A program made the position numbers and the translations under genes. A stretch of 64,000 nucleotides of DNA from Margaritifera margaritifera (taxonomy: Eukaryota; Mollusca; Bivalvia; Unionida; Margaritiferidae), in the NCBI GenBank assembly GCA_029931535.1, contig JAQPZY010001419.1:976001-1040000 (forward strand), read 5' to 3'. The notes under the pieces are model-generated. The model was given only the letters and a program-made list of their open reading frames with translations. It did no database searches and was not told where the DNA came from. Position 1 is the stretch's first letter. The number at the start of each line of letters is the position of its first letter. Below are positions 1-11,251 of the stretch, in pieces.

Positions 1-35
1 TTAGGTAGAAAAGCAAAACGAGTATATAATAAAAA

Positions 36-155
36 GGTTACTGCATTTGTATGGGAAAATATGAACTCGTTTTTTCTGAGCTATACTGCACTCCTGACGT
101 CGTGCAGTTTAACTCAGAAAACTCGTTCATATTTTCCCATACAAATGCAGTAACC
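36..155. repeat. 120-bp near-perfect hairpin (foldback MITE-like)
   Basis: Two arms of about 53-55 nt (36-90 and 103-155) are reverse complements with only a few mismatches, separated by a 12-nt loop. The outer part, from GGTTACTGCATTTGTATGGG onward, is uninterrupted for more than 25 bp. No ORF lies inside. It is most simply a short foldback element. A structured RNA gene is possible but nothing else supports one. Confidence 0.8.
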
Positions 156-589
156 TATAAATCTTTACCCAAACGTCTCTCTTTGAGCTTTAAATAGATA
201 GAGAAAAGCCTGGCAACAGGCAACAACACAGCAATAGTGGTCGACATCAAATTAATTTTAAAAGGAAATATATCACTATATTCAAAATGAAATAAACGAG
301 AAGAAAAAACCCTTTCACCGCAAGAAAATAAAAATGTTGACAGCAAATAAGTTTCTATGAAAGAAAATGAATCATTTATTTTATAAGAAGATTACCCGAG
401 GTGAATAAATCTTGGTGGTATAAATTGATATGGAATTCCTTGTTAACAACCAATATGACGGAAGGGCCGCAATAGTCTCGTTCGGTCTACAAGAACGAAA
501 TCTGTATAATTTCCGTGGATTAGTATAGAGAACCTTGACTGAGCGCTACTATCGTTTATCTTGCCAGGATTTAAATCGATATCTATCTA
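156..589. other. No gene recognised
   Basis: AT-rich sequence with short spurious ORFs only. No repeat or coding signature was seen. Confidence 0.5.
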
Positions 590-981
590 TATAAATGTAT
601 GTATATTCCTACACTTACGTCCGAGGTTTTCTTCCAGTGATGTAGAATAGACATGATTTGCCCTCTTGCGTGTCGTAAGGGACTACTAAAGGAGACAATC
701 TGTTTGCTGTGGACTGTGTTCCGTAGTGATGCTCAGACTTGTACTTTAACGATTTTATCCTCTTTTGTCATTGTCTTTGTTTGTATGCCTGTTTTGGGAA
801 GGCTTTGAAACATTTCGACTTTTTAATTAGCTTTTATTTTATTTATTTATATTTTTTTAAATTTATTTATTTGTCTTATGGTACACATTGACTTTGGTTG
901 GAGGGGTTTGTCTTCATTGCTTCATTGGGAATTTAGCAAGGTATTTGCCTTAATCATTTTTACTACCTAGCTATTGCTCGG

Positions 982-1055
<74 letters not shown>

Positions 1056-1113
1056 AGGATTGTGCTGATGTGCCTTGAAACCCTATACATACATACATAC
1101 ATACATACATACA
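590..1113 (+). repeat. Dispersed retroposon-like 3' fragment with (TA)n and (TACA)n
   Basis: It ends with the tail TGTGCTGATGTGCC followed by TTGAAACCC, then a (TACA)n run at about 1086-1113. Similar tails occur at 16549 and 36735. A 70-bp (TA)n tract (984-1053) interrupts it. The shared tail plus terminal tetranucleotide run suggests the 3' end of a LINE/SINE-type retroposon. No coding part survives. Confidence 0.45.
984..1053. repeat. (TA)n microsatellite
   Basis: Uninterrupted TA dinucleotides, about 35 units. Confidence 0.99.
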
Positions 1114-1339
1114 CACATACATGTATACATATACCTACCTACGTACATACGTGCCTACCTAAATACACACAAAAAGAATAAAGTGCCTAGGCTGGGGACA
1201 ATGAAAACTACAAATCCAATAGAACGAATGCAGTAAGTACCTTTTGTGAATAATATCTATAAATATCGACAACTATTAATTTTAAATGAAAACGTATATC
1301 TTTGTTTTTTCTTTCTTGCCGCAATAAAATTAACAATAT

Positions 1340-2187
1340 TGTTACGACTCTAGGGGTAATGTAACAGAATAAAAGACACAAACAAGCTTTCAAGATTAAA
1401 ATGCAAATCTTTAATTTCCTAAAATATTAAAAGAATTAAAATAATTCAACAAACAATCAAAGTGAAAGAATTAAAATAACTTGCAGTATAGAATATCCTA
1501 AAAAGTCCTAAAATGTTTTAAAGTTCACTTCCTGATGTTAATCTGAGTAATCCGGATGTGGTATTCCGAATGAAAAAAACCTGTACTGTGCTGACGTTGA
1601 CAAGTTCTGATTAAATCCAAAATAATCCTTGCAAGTCTGGAATCTCACAAGTTTTAGAATAATGTCCGATAATTCCACGGAGCTGTATAGTAATTCAGAT
1701 GAATTACTAATTAAATAAATTCCACACTGAACTGAATAATTTCAATAACCTCTCTTCGTTCAAGCAATTGTTAAGAATGATAATTCCCAAGATTATTCCC
1801 TATATATCTTTATTAAGTGCGCAGAATTAAAAGGGAATGTCCTTTCTCTGGCTTTAATAATATGGTATTTCAAAATAACACAACCCTCTAAGAACCAATC
1901 AGGAACTAGGTTACGCGTCATTTACCCAAAGGTCTAGTGTACTAAAATCTTAAAGAGTAAACATAATATTGATTCAGAATGGAATGTGACCTTTCAATGT
2001 TGATTTCCATAAATACAGAGCTAGGTCGACTTCATTTTCCCGCGCAATTGATCATGTGACCACTTATTGATCGAGCAGTAGTCGTATCTATACATATATG
2101 CTAACCGCTATTCATAATAAAAACAGAGATCATAAATTAGTAAATTAAATCGTTATATAAAAAAAATAGAGGCATAATTCCGTAACA
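1340..2187 (-). mobile_element. Solo LTR (probable)
   Basis: An 848-bp segment begins TGTTACG and ends CGTAACA, the TG...CA inverted ends typical of LTRs. It is flanked on both sides by ATAT (1336-1339 and 2188-2191), consistent with a 4-bp target duplication. Read on the minus strand it carries a TATA-like GATATATAGGG in the middle and an A/T-rich 3' part, hence the orientation. No internal retrotransposon genes flank it, so it would be a solo LTR left by recombination. A diverged relative may lie at 12389-13090. The superfamily (Gypsy is likely) is an inference. Confidence 0.6.
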
Positions 2188-2437
2188 ATATTCAGCACGC
2201 CGAAGAGGTTCAACATATTCTTCACATATTACGCGTCAGAAGCTTAATTGTACTTGTTTGTTGTATGGAAAAGTAAACTGCATTCAAAACTGATCAGTCA
2301 AACCTACCTAGGAGATACATATTGTGTTAAAGTCTCTTGATAACTATATAGATATACAAAACGAGTAAATAAAACAAAAGAAGTTTATAAGATGCGTGAA
2401 AAAATTGTATGTTAAATAAATCGAGTCAAACTTTGGG

Positions 2438-2442
<5 letters not shown>

Positions 2443-2478
<36 letters not shown>
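2443..2478. repeat. (CT)n microsatellite
   Basis: Uninterrupted CT repeat, 18 units. Confidence 0.98.
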
Positions 2479-2481
<3 letters not shown>

Positions 2482-2690
2482 CTGACTCGGTGTAATCAAG
2501 CCGGTCTCATATCAGAGCGGTACAGATTCGAATCCTACTTAGAATGTTAGTGTCGTCGGCTGCTGTAATGTGTCTCTGAGCAAGACACTATACCACTGCT
2601 GCCACAGTATCATACAGCCTTTCATGTATTGATGTACGGTTAAACTCCAATCCGACAACTTTCAAAATCTATCCATAGGGTATTTAGACC
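2479..2690 (+). mobile_element. tRNA-derived SINE fragment
   Basis: A B-box-like GATTCGAATCC (about 2526-2536) is followed by CTGAGCAAGACACTATACCA and a degenerate tail GATGTACGGTTAAACTCC. The order B box, 'GCAAGACACT' block, then 'GATGTGCCGTTAAAC' tail matches other SINE pieces in this window. The A box is poorly preserved. Confidence 0.55.
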
Positions 2691-2879
2691 TTAACATTAC
2701 ACCCTACCTAATGCAATATTTTAAACTACAAATACAAATATTCTACTGTGTATTCATCCTTTCTGTTTATGTTAAAGGACATGTCTATTTATTTTTTCGT
2801 TATATTTTCGTGATTTTGATTATTATTATATAAACCTGGATTAAAAAAATCTCATGCATCTTACAGATGTTTGCGATAA

Positions 2880-3062
2880 ATTACTGACTGATTGATTGAT
2901 TGCTTAGTGTTCAACCGCACATCTACACACGAAACTACTACCGATGAAATTAAAGTGAGGTTTCTTGCTAAGAGTTACGCCATGGCGGCCGACACGGCCT
3001 GCTCTGGGCAGGATTCGAAACCGCGCCCGGCACACTAACCACTAATCCACCGTGGTCCATTT
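2880..3062 (-). mobile_element. tRNA-derived SINE
   Basis: On the minus strand the head reads like a Gly/Glu-type tRNA: GGATTAGTGGTTAGTG, then GGTTTCGAATCCTGCCC (B box GGTTYGAATCC). The body ends at the GATTGATTGATTG run at 2889. It differs from the Leu/Ser-type SINEs found at 6958, 47741 and 59099. Confidence 0.6.
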
Positions 3063-3506
3063 GCTACAAGAAGGTGAGAAAAATATCCTCCAATTTAATG
3101 CTAAATTTATTCGTTTGATTTGGTGTTTCACAGCATAGCAACATTTAAAGGTTATATTGTTTTGAGGCAATTCGAGAAACGTGCCTTACCCAATTAGCCA
3201 ACCCGGGCTGTTCCGATAGTACGAATCCGCACACTTTTGGTGACGAGTCTAATGCCTTAGCCACCGAGACATAAGTTATTGGTAAAGAGGAAGTAATATC
3301 TAGTTTGTGATATAGATACGTCACACCTGTGAAAAGACCCCCTCCCCTCCCCCCAAAAAATCTGTCGTAATTGTTTTGGGAGAAAATATCATGTTCAAGC
3401 AAACGCTTCCTTGCCAAACAAAGCAAGATAATAGGAAAGAAATGCATTTGGAAAGTAAGAGGCACCGTTACGATGACGATTATTGTGGTGGTTATAGTCG
3501 TGGTGG

Positions 3507-3900
3507 CAGAGGCGTAGCTAGGGGGGGGGGGGCAGGGGGGTACATATGTCCCCGGGCGCCAAGGTACAGGGGCGCCAAAATGAGGCTTACAACGTTACAT
3601 TATAATAAGTAAACATTGGAAAAAAAAAACAGATTTTGATTGCGTAATTGACCAGTTTGCGACAGTGAAATCAAGAAAAATAAATCTTTTGTAGACTATG
3701 TAAACCAGTCTACGACAGTGACTGAGTGGGTCATGTACTATAATTTCTATAAATTTGCTTCTTTAAATACAATGTTTTATTAAAATTTAAATTGTTTTCC
3801 TTATTCAATGTAATAGAAAAATGTGATTAAACGGGGAGGGGGCTGGGGCGCCAATTTTATAGTTCGTCCCCGGGCGCAAAATATCATAGCTACGCCTCTG
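3507..3900. mobile_element. Non-autonomous hAT-like element (MITE)
   Basis: A 394-bp element with perfect 14-bp inverted ends (CAGAGGCGTAGCTA at 3507, TAGCTACGCCTCTG ending 3900). It has subterminal CCCCGGGCGCC / GCGCCCGGGG blocks in mirrored order. CAG(A/G)GGCG ends are typical of hAT elements. The expected 8-bp target duplication is not evident. It contains no transposase. Confidence 0.75.
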
Positions 3901-4494
3901 GTGTTCGATGGAGATGGTGGTAGTGATGGTGACGACGACAATGAAGATAATGATAGAAAATAAATAAGGTATATCAAATAAACCTATAAAAAGGACAGTA
4001 TTAAAAAAATTCGACTCTGTTGACTTCACCTTGTAGTTAATTACTTTTGAATCGTGAAAAGCCATAACAAAATTATACCTGGAAGTCATGGCCTTTGTTT
4101 CTAAGCGCACGTGGACCAGAAAGTTAGTCATTTTTCATAGTAAAAGAAAAAGTCTAGGTGACCATTTTTTTTAAAAACATAAAAACAAGAATCGAAAATA
4201 AACAGTGGCCAAACCAATTTTCAGTTTGTAGTGAATACCTGAAATAAGAGAAATATTTGGATTTCATGTAATATGTAAGTCATGACTAGGATATACTTTC
4301 ACATATAAACCAGGTACATGAAATACAACTATGAGTATGAATCAATCTGATAAACATCGTTATCTTCCTACCCTGGTTCCTTTTTCGCGTAGTAGCAAGC
4401 TCCTCGCAGAATCTGAATTTCTTTCATATTAGATAATACATCAGTGAGCCTTCTTTCTGCCCCCAAAATACTAAATTTCTCTTATAATTGTGTG
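3901..4494. other. No gene recognised
   Basis: Non-coding AT-rich sequence between the hAT MITE and the AGT array. Nothing recognised. Confidence 0.5.
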
Positions 4495-4510
4495 TAGTAG
4501 TAGTAGCAAC

Positions 4511-4542
<32 letters not shown>

Positions 4543-4573
4543 CAGTAGCAGTAGTAGTAGTAGTAGCAGTAGC

Positions 4574-4604
<31 letters not shown>

Positions 4605-4801
4605 GCAGTAGTAGTAGTAGTAGTAGTAGCAGTAGTAGTAGTAGTAGTATTAGTAGTAGCAGTAGCAGCAGTAGTAGTAGTAGTAGCAGCAGCAGTAGTA
4701 GTAGTAGTAGTAGCAGCAGTAGTAGTAGTAGTAGCAGCAGCAGTAGTAGTAGTAGTAGCAGCAGCAGTAGTAGTAGTAGCAGTAGCAGCAGTAGTAGTAG
4801 T
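4495..4801. repeat. (AGT/AGC)n trinucleotide array
   Basis: About 100 trinucleotides, mainly AGT (TAG) with interspersed AGC variants and two ATT interruptions. The poly-Ser and poly-Val reading frames through it are artefacts of the repeat. Confidence 0.97.
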
Positions 4802-5072
4802 AAAAGGACGTATTAACTCTTCTTAAACTTGTAATGTCGTATTTGTTTGTACCCCGAACTCGGGAGAATAGAATTCATTGCACCCTATTTTTAAAAAAAA
4901 AAATGTTGAATAAAATGATCATTTTGCTCAAACCGTACTCACACTTAAAATATTTTTAAATGAAGGAATCCATTGTTTTAATGTTTAGGAAAAAATGACG
5001 AAGAATCTTTGAAGCCGGTGAAAATATAATGCACATAATCCTCCTCTGAAAAATCTTCGCTGTAAATGGTAA

Positions 5073-5541
5073 CACAGTATTAGTAGTGAACACTAGCTTA
5101 CGATCAGACAATAAGTCTTCCCCGTCACTCGTAACACAGTATTGGTATTGAGCAATAGCTTACGGCCAGACAATAAATCTTCCCCGTCACTCGTAACACA
5201 GTATTAGTATTGAGCAATAGCTTACGGTCAGACAATAAATCTTCCCTGTCACTCGTAAGACAGTATTAGTATTGAACACTAGCTTATGATCAGACAATAA
5301 GTCTTCGCCGTCACTCGTAACACAGTATCAGTATTGAGCAATAGCTTACGGTCAGACAATAAGTCTTCCCCGTCACTCGTAACACAATATTAGTATTGAG
5401 CAATACCTTACGGTCAGACAATAAGTCACTCGTAACACAGTATTAGTATTGAGCAATAGCTTACGGTCAGACAATAAGTCTTCCCCGTCACTCGTAACAC
5501 AATATAATTGAGCAATAGCTTACGGTCGGACAATAAGTTTT
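5073..5541. repeat. 62-bp minisatellite, about 7.7 copies
   Basis: The unit starts ACACAGTATTAGTATTGAGC and ends TCTTCCCCGTCACTCGTA. One unit (near 5430) lacks about 10 bp. Units 1 and 4 share the variant GAACACTAGCTTA, hinting at a three-unit duplication step. Copies are highly similar, so the expansion is recent. Confidence 0.95.
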
Positions 5542-5586
5542 ATAAGCCATATAGTCACTCGGTGGAAATAGCGACACAGTAAAAAT

Positions 5587-5623
<37 letters not shown>
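5587..5623. repeat. (AAC)n microsatellite
   Basis: About 12 units of ACA/CAA. Confidence 0.97.
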
Positions 5624-5624
<1 letters not shown>

Positions 5625-5719
5625 AATGCAAGAACAAGAAGAATTAAGAAATCAACAACAATACCTTTATTATAATAATTAAAACAACAGCAATGGCAAC
5701 ATAAAGAACAATGAGAAGA

Positions 5720-5885
5720 TTTGGTTTGGTGTTTTACGGCACTGCAACACATGAAGATAGTTGCCCAAGCAAGGCAGATTTACAGGACTTCTTTCTTGTG
5801 TTGCGTGGTGTGTACCATATGTAGGATGGGAACAGTCGTCAATAGTCCTCCCATGTCAAAACCACTTAGAAAATTGACTCCGCTT
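5720..5885 (-). mobile_element. SINE 3' part
   Basis: On the minus strand it contains CTTGGGCAACTATCTTC followed by GTGCCGTAAAACACCAAACC, the same block order as the SINE tails at 2560-2660 and 16480-16580. The tRNA-related head was not found. Confidence 0.5.
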
Positions 5886-5889
5886 AGTT

Positions 5890-6365
5890 AAACGTCGACT
5901 GGAAACAATGCCTTAAAAGAATCAACTGAGAATTTAACAAAATAAAAAAAATATTTAGGTTTGTTTTAATATACATTATCTAGGCACCGGGTGATTCAAC
6001 GCAAATTCTGCAAATATGTTATAAAAATGTATCTTACATTTTGATCCTAATTTCTCTTTCCAACTCGCCTATAATTCAAAATGGAACACATAAAGAAGGA
6101 AATGCAAATAAATCTATCGGAGTCGCCGGCTGCAAATTAACCGATCTGAAACGAAGTTCAAAATAAAACAAATTGTATTCAAATGTACTCTTATGGTTTT
6201 ACATCAGTGTTTATATTGCGCATTCTTGTCGTTGCACTTGACCTTTTGTGCTTTTGTAGACAAGGAAATTTTATGTTATCTTTTATTTTACGTGTATTTT
6301 TATAATGACTTTTATGCGGACTAGGGAAAAAAAAAAAGAGTATCTTCGTTTATTTACTGTAAGAA
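5890..6365. other. No gene recognised
   Basis: Unremarkable AT-rich sequence. Confidence 0.5.
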
Positions 6366-6368
6366 CAA

Positions 6369-6442
6369 CACATACATACATACATACATACATACATACA
6401 TACATACATACATACATACATACATACATACATACATACATA
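6369..6442. repeat. (TACA)n microsatellite
   Basis: About 18 tetranucleotide units, followed by a short (TA)n at 6453-6474. Confidence 0.98.
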
Positions 6443-6897
6443 GCAAAAATGCATATATATATATATATATATATAGTCATAAAGTGTTTAATGCTAGTTA
6501 CATATTCATGCATCATCTACCTAACAGTCCCCGGTAGCAGTAATCCCATATATATTCCAAAACATAGAAAAATCATTGTTTTGACTATCTCAAAGGAGAT
6601 GTTAATCATATAATAATAGATACCGCGTGTTCCTGCATTCTTTCTATCATTATTAGCATCACGCAAGTGTTCAAAGAATGCCAGTGCTACACGAAAGTAC
6701 AAGACATCAGTTCTGATGTTTCTATAGACATATTTATATGGTTGTACTTAATTAGATGTTCAATTTTGTAAATGGGTAAGTTGACACAACGTTTCTCTTT
6801 TTTTTTTAGTAATTTGATTCTGTGTTGTGTTTCAAGATCATGTATTATTCTGGATTTGATAAACCTCGTCTAATCTCTGTTCAACAGGAAATAAAGT

Positions 6898-6913
6898 AAC
6901 ACACACACACACA

Positions 6914-6957
<44 letters not shown>
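6898..6957. repeat. (CA)n microsatellite
   Basis: About 30 CA units with one CAGA interruption, directly abutting the SINE at 6958. Confidence 0.98.
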
Positions 6958-6959
<2 letters not shown>

Positions 6960-7140
6960 GGAACCGTGTGGCCGAGTGGTCTAAGGCGCTTGCCTTTACA
7001 GATCACGGACATCTCACCTCTGTTCGCGTGTGTTGGAGTCTCGGGCTCGGCCAACGTAGGTATGTGAGAAAGCTTGCCAGTATCTTTCCGTGGATCGGTG
7101 GTTATGTATGGCGTTAAATCTACAACATAAACAATACAGA
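6958..7140 (+). mobile_element. tRNA-derived SINE, Leu/Ser-type head
   Basis: A consensus A box TGGCCGAGTGG (6970-6980) is followed by CGCTTGCCTTTACAGATCAC and a decayed B box. The body includes TATGTGAGAAAGCTTGCCAG and ends ATGGCGTTAAATC. It is the same family as the copies at 47741-47984 (inverted) and 59099-59320. The 3' body is shortened relative to them. No clear target duplication was seen. Confidence 0.8.
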
Positions 7141-7199
7141 CCAGATCTGAGCAAATTTTTTTTTCATCCACTAGTTCAGGACAAGTGGTTTCAGAAAAT

Positions 7200-7276
7200 T
7201 CACTTGTCCCACCTTACTTTTGACTTGTCCCACCTTACTCTTCACTTGTCCCATCTTACTTTTCACTTGTCCCAAA
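7200..7276. repeat. 21-bp tandem repeat, 3.5 copies
   Basis: The unit ACTTGTCCCACCTTACTTTT is repeated with small changes. Confidence 0.9.
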
Positions 7277-7429
7277 ATGGTAATCACTTGCCGAGATGTA
7301 TGTACTTAATCCATAGAAAAAACAAACGAAATAATATACAACATAATTATTTCTTTAAAGAATTTAATTTTTCAAAAACATTGGTTGTTATACATTTGAC
7401 TTCTTCATGTTCATGTATATATGTTTTAG

Positions 7430-7722
7430 CTGATGGATTTGAAAAAATGTCCATGTATATGTCTGCCACCTGCACCAGCACTAAGCCAGCAGTTGATAGT
7501 TGTGTCTGGGTTAAAGTCCTCAATATATTGTGCTGCACAGGCCTTGTGGTGTCCAGACATGTCACGAGACTTGATTGGTTCAATCCTGAATTTGTCAGTT
7601 CCGCTGACAAATACACTGGGTGAATTTCCAACGTGTGCCAGTTTTGGATATTGTTTGCAATAACTATATGATAAATAAACAACTTCTTTACATCCGTATA
7701 AAATACTTATACACAAAAACAC
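7430..7722 (-). pseudogene. Zinc-finger exon relic of hAT-derived (KIAA1586/ZNF862-like) type
   Basis: Minus-strand translation (98 codons open, 7722 to 7426) contains SYCKQYPKLAHVG, then GTDKFRIEPIKSRDMSGHHK and an acidic continuation ending FNPDTT. The pattern of aromatic-Cys-Lys-x-Tyr-Pro, then a Gly-Thr-x-x-Phe-Arg core, then His/Cys resembles the TTF/U1-like finger at the start of hAT-derived proteins of the KIAA1586/ZNF862 group. The first Cys of the expected CxxC appears changed to Ser, and no transposase core follows. It is therefore more likely a relic than a working gene. The family assignment is from memory of the motif, not a search. Confidence 0.45.
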
Positions 7723-8468
<746 letters not shown>

Positions 8469-8605
8469 GTAATAAATAAAATATATTTGGCTAATTTTAA
8501 AGGGTGGCTTGCTTTCGAGAATATGGACTTAATAAAGGCCGGCCTTCGGCCGTATTTCAAATTTGTAGACTATTCTCCAATTAAAATTTTAGAGGAGTTT
8601 ATATC

Positions 8606-9193
8606 GTCGCAAGCCACGGGGAAATATCCGCTAAGCTCGTTTTTCACCCGTGGCTACCTGCGATAAGATTATTTCGTTTCTAATTAATACTCATCAAACT
8701 GCTTAACCAATGAATGCGAGCCCGAGAAAGTTTTATCGGAAAGTTGACCCAACAGGACCCTTCATGCTGATTGATTGAGCCAATCAAAGTTACGGTTTCA
8801 AACACAGCCACTTATCGATCGATAAAAGGACACTTTCGTTGATGTGTAAAACCTTGTTTCATTGATTTGCTAATGACATATTTTTGTTCATTGATATTCG
8901 TGAGAAACGATGAAATGTTCTCGCAGGCAGCCACGGATGAAAAAGGAGCGTAGTAGAGTATCGCCCTTGGCTTGCGACAATGACAGTTTTAGATGTACCA
9001 CATATGGGCTGAGCGACGTGACATCAATTGCCAAATTTGCACAAGTCTCAGAGCTTAAAATACATGTGCGTACGAAATTTAAATGTCTGAAAATTCATAA
9101 ATCGGCTCGAGTAGCTTACTATAAAAGGCTATTAGGCGAAATAGTCATGCTGGCTTGGAACAATAGCAGTCTGAACGTGAAGATGGCTTACCA
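8606..9193 (+). mobile_element. TIR element, copy 1
   Basis: The inner part 8608-8976 has inverted ends about 65 bp long. The left end is GTCGCAAGCCACGGGG, then a CACCCGTGGCTACCTGCG block. The right end carries CAGGCAGCCACGG and ends CTTGGCTTGCGAC. Homology to the inverted copy at 25030-25545 continues about 200 bp past the right end (through the TATAAAAGGCTATTAGGCGA block). The mobile unit is therefore larger than the inner inverted pair, or it sits inside another repeat. No transposase ORF was found. Confidence 0.75.
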
Positions 9194-9448
9194 GGCTCTG
9201 TACGTATTTAATATTTTGCTTCCTAAATGAAGGCAAGTTCTTTAAAACACTGCCATAAAAAAGCGCACGCAAATTTTATTTTCACCGCGCATGATTCATG
9301 TGCTCAACGCTCTGTTTTTGATTATATACTTGGAGTTTATGGCTTTCTGTGTACCACAAAATAAAATCATGGAAAACCGTCCTGTGTGTCATTTGAGAGC
9401 GGAAATTACGCCTGTAAATAATGGCAGTTATCATGGAATAATAAGCGT

Positions 9449-10405
9449 TAAGAAGAACTTTATGTGGATAATTCTGGATCCTGATTCAGTGTATTCCGGC
9501 CTGCTGATCCCCATTGTTGGAAGTTGGAACAAGAAGCCAAGATTGAGACACCGATCCAAACAAAGTACTTTCTCTGACGGGGAGAAAGTACATTGATCTT
9601 GATGGTCTGAGGAGCCAGCAAGGAGCTGATTTCCTTGTTCTCATGGTCGGCGATTCTAGGAAACATATCAGAACTGCCAGAAACTATGGTGTTCTCATAG
9701 TCTATATTACACTTCATGATGCTGTTGTAGTTTCGTGAATACCTGCTGATTCAATACCCAGGAAAGAAGGACGAAATAGAGCAACTGGAGAAAGTAGTCT
9801 CTCGTTGGCAATGGTGATAACTTGGCCGTCGGAAAGTTCATAACTCTTGTCGAGAGAACTAGATGAAACAGCTGTGGCCATTTCCTGTTTAAAATCAAAA
9901 GCTAGTAGATACATAGCACAGTTGCCCCTAATGTCTCGGGTAATTTATATTTCAACCGAAATGAAGGAATAACCACGTTCGGTGATGATTTTCATGAGTT
10001 ATCATGTCAGACCTCTTCCTGCCAAGTCCAGACACATGATGGCGAGTGAAGTAATGCGTCTTTCATAGATAAAAACAGCGTAGGTCACACCATCACTAGA
10101 GTCCAATATAATGTTGTTGAATGTGCTGATACTATAATTAAAAAAAAAAACATAAGGAAAGGAAACGTACAAAGCCGGTTCTGAAGGTCTCGAACACGAT
10201 TTCAGTCATTTTGTCTCTGTTAGCTTTAGGGTTGAGGGGAGCTTCTGTCAACAGGACATTATGTTCTTCTGGAACCACGCATATATCGTTGTAGAAGATG
10301 CGATGCCAGATCTTCTCCAAGTAGTCCCAGTTGGTGCAATTCCATGTTGAATTGGTACTTGAGTCTCGTATCCGACGTACCTATCCTTCCGTGCCATATA
10401 TCATG
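9449..10405 (-). pseudogene. Actin pseudogene
   Basis: The minus strand is collinear with exon 2 of the intact actin at 49982. Conserved stretches include [13 protein letters not shown] near the C terminus, the [10 protein letters not shown] block, and [19 protein letters not shown]. Reading is broken by frameshifts and stops. The segment for the [17 protein letters not shown] region is missing and replaced by A-rich sequence near 10140. The N-terminal side degrades around the MVGMGQK codons, and exon 1 sequence was not found. Homology stops near the exon 2 acceptor, so it may be a copy of exon 2 rather than a processed retrocopy. No poly-A tract marks the 3' side. Divergence from the intact gene is substantial, so it is old. 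Confidence 0.9.
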
Positions 10406-10784
10406 CTATGGTCGTTCGAGAGTAAATAGTATATTGTATTATCTCTCTCATTTTAATGCATACCTTTGAGGAAATATATCTACTAGACGTAATAAAATTG
10501 TTTACTCTTATTCTGTATTCAACAAATAGTTATAAGCTATGACGAAACTTTCAGATCTCTAAGCGTATGAAGCTGCACTTTCTCGACTTAATAAAAACAA
10601 TTAATAAATTGTGAGCATGCAAGAGTATAACATAGTGCTAAAAACGTTTCGAAAGATCAGCAAATCGGGTTAATTATATTTTAAGTCTTAAGAAGAAATC
10701 GGAGTAGTTGTTGCAGGGAAGATGATAATCTACTAAAATACAATTCACACAGATCGGGGTGTGCATTGACATGAATTCCAATGT
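10406..10784. other. No gene recognised
   Basis: AT-rich non-coding stretch between the actin pseudogene and repeat R3. Confidence 0.5.
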
Positions 10785-11160
10785 CGGTAACAAATATTAA
10801 GCCAACGGAAATTTCTTAACTTGTTAGAAGGAAACGTGGGCAATTGTAATCGAGACGTACACTGACAAATGCGCCACACTTCCAGTTTAGGCCGGATACC
10901 AGGTAAACGAGAGATATTTTGGGTAAGTTAGTTAAGGTGCATCATGGAACCACCATTTTTATTCATAACACATACGATAAATTACTCACAATCCCTTGTA
11001 AAAAATGGCGCCCTCTGCACAGGACCTTTCGTTGTGTTTGCCGTCTTCAACGACAAAATTATATTTCTGAAGAAAAGAATAAAAAAAAACAAATGGAATT
11101 CATTTACATGTCTAAAATAATTGGTATCCTACCTGATAAAGTTGGCGGTTGTGTTGTCTC
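10785..11160 (+). repeat. Dispersed repeat R3, copy A
   Basis: It matches the reverse complement of 37740-38290 over most of its length. Shared blocks include CTGGAAGTGTGGCGC (on the minus strand), GGTAAGTTAGTTAAGGTGCA, and TTTACATGTCTAAAATAATT. No coding potential was seen. Confidence 0.8.
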
Positions 11161-11167
11161 TATCTCT

Positions 11168-11169
<2 letters not shown>

Positions 11170-11248
<79 letters not shown>
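11170..11248. repeat. (TA)n microsatellite
   Basis: About 39 TA units, directly after repeat R3 copy A. Confidence 0.99.

Positions 11249-11251
<3 letters not shown>

Noticed and set aside
4488..4826. Long poly-Ser and poly-Val open frames
   Set aside because: They are frames through the (AGT)n array and have no protein composition outside it.
6305..6613. Open frames through (TACA)n (Thr-Tyr-Ile-His or Met-Tyr-Val-Cys repeats)
   Set aside because: Tetranucleotide artefacts. The same applies at 22172-22450, 56726-57268 and 63330-63593.
8910..9230. 106-codon plus frame
   Set aside because: It spans the right inverted end and flank of the TIR element. The inverted copy at 25030 does not preserve it.
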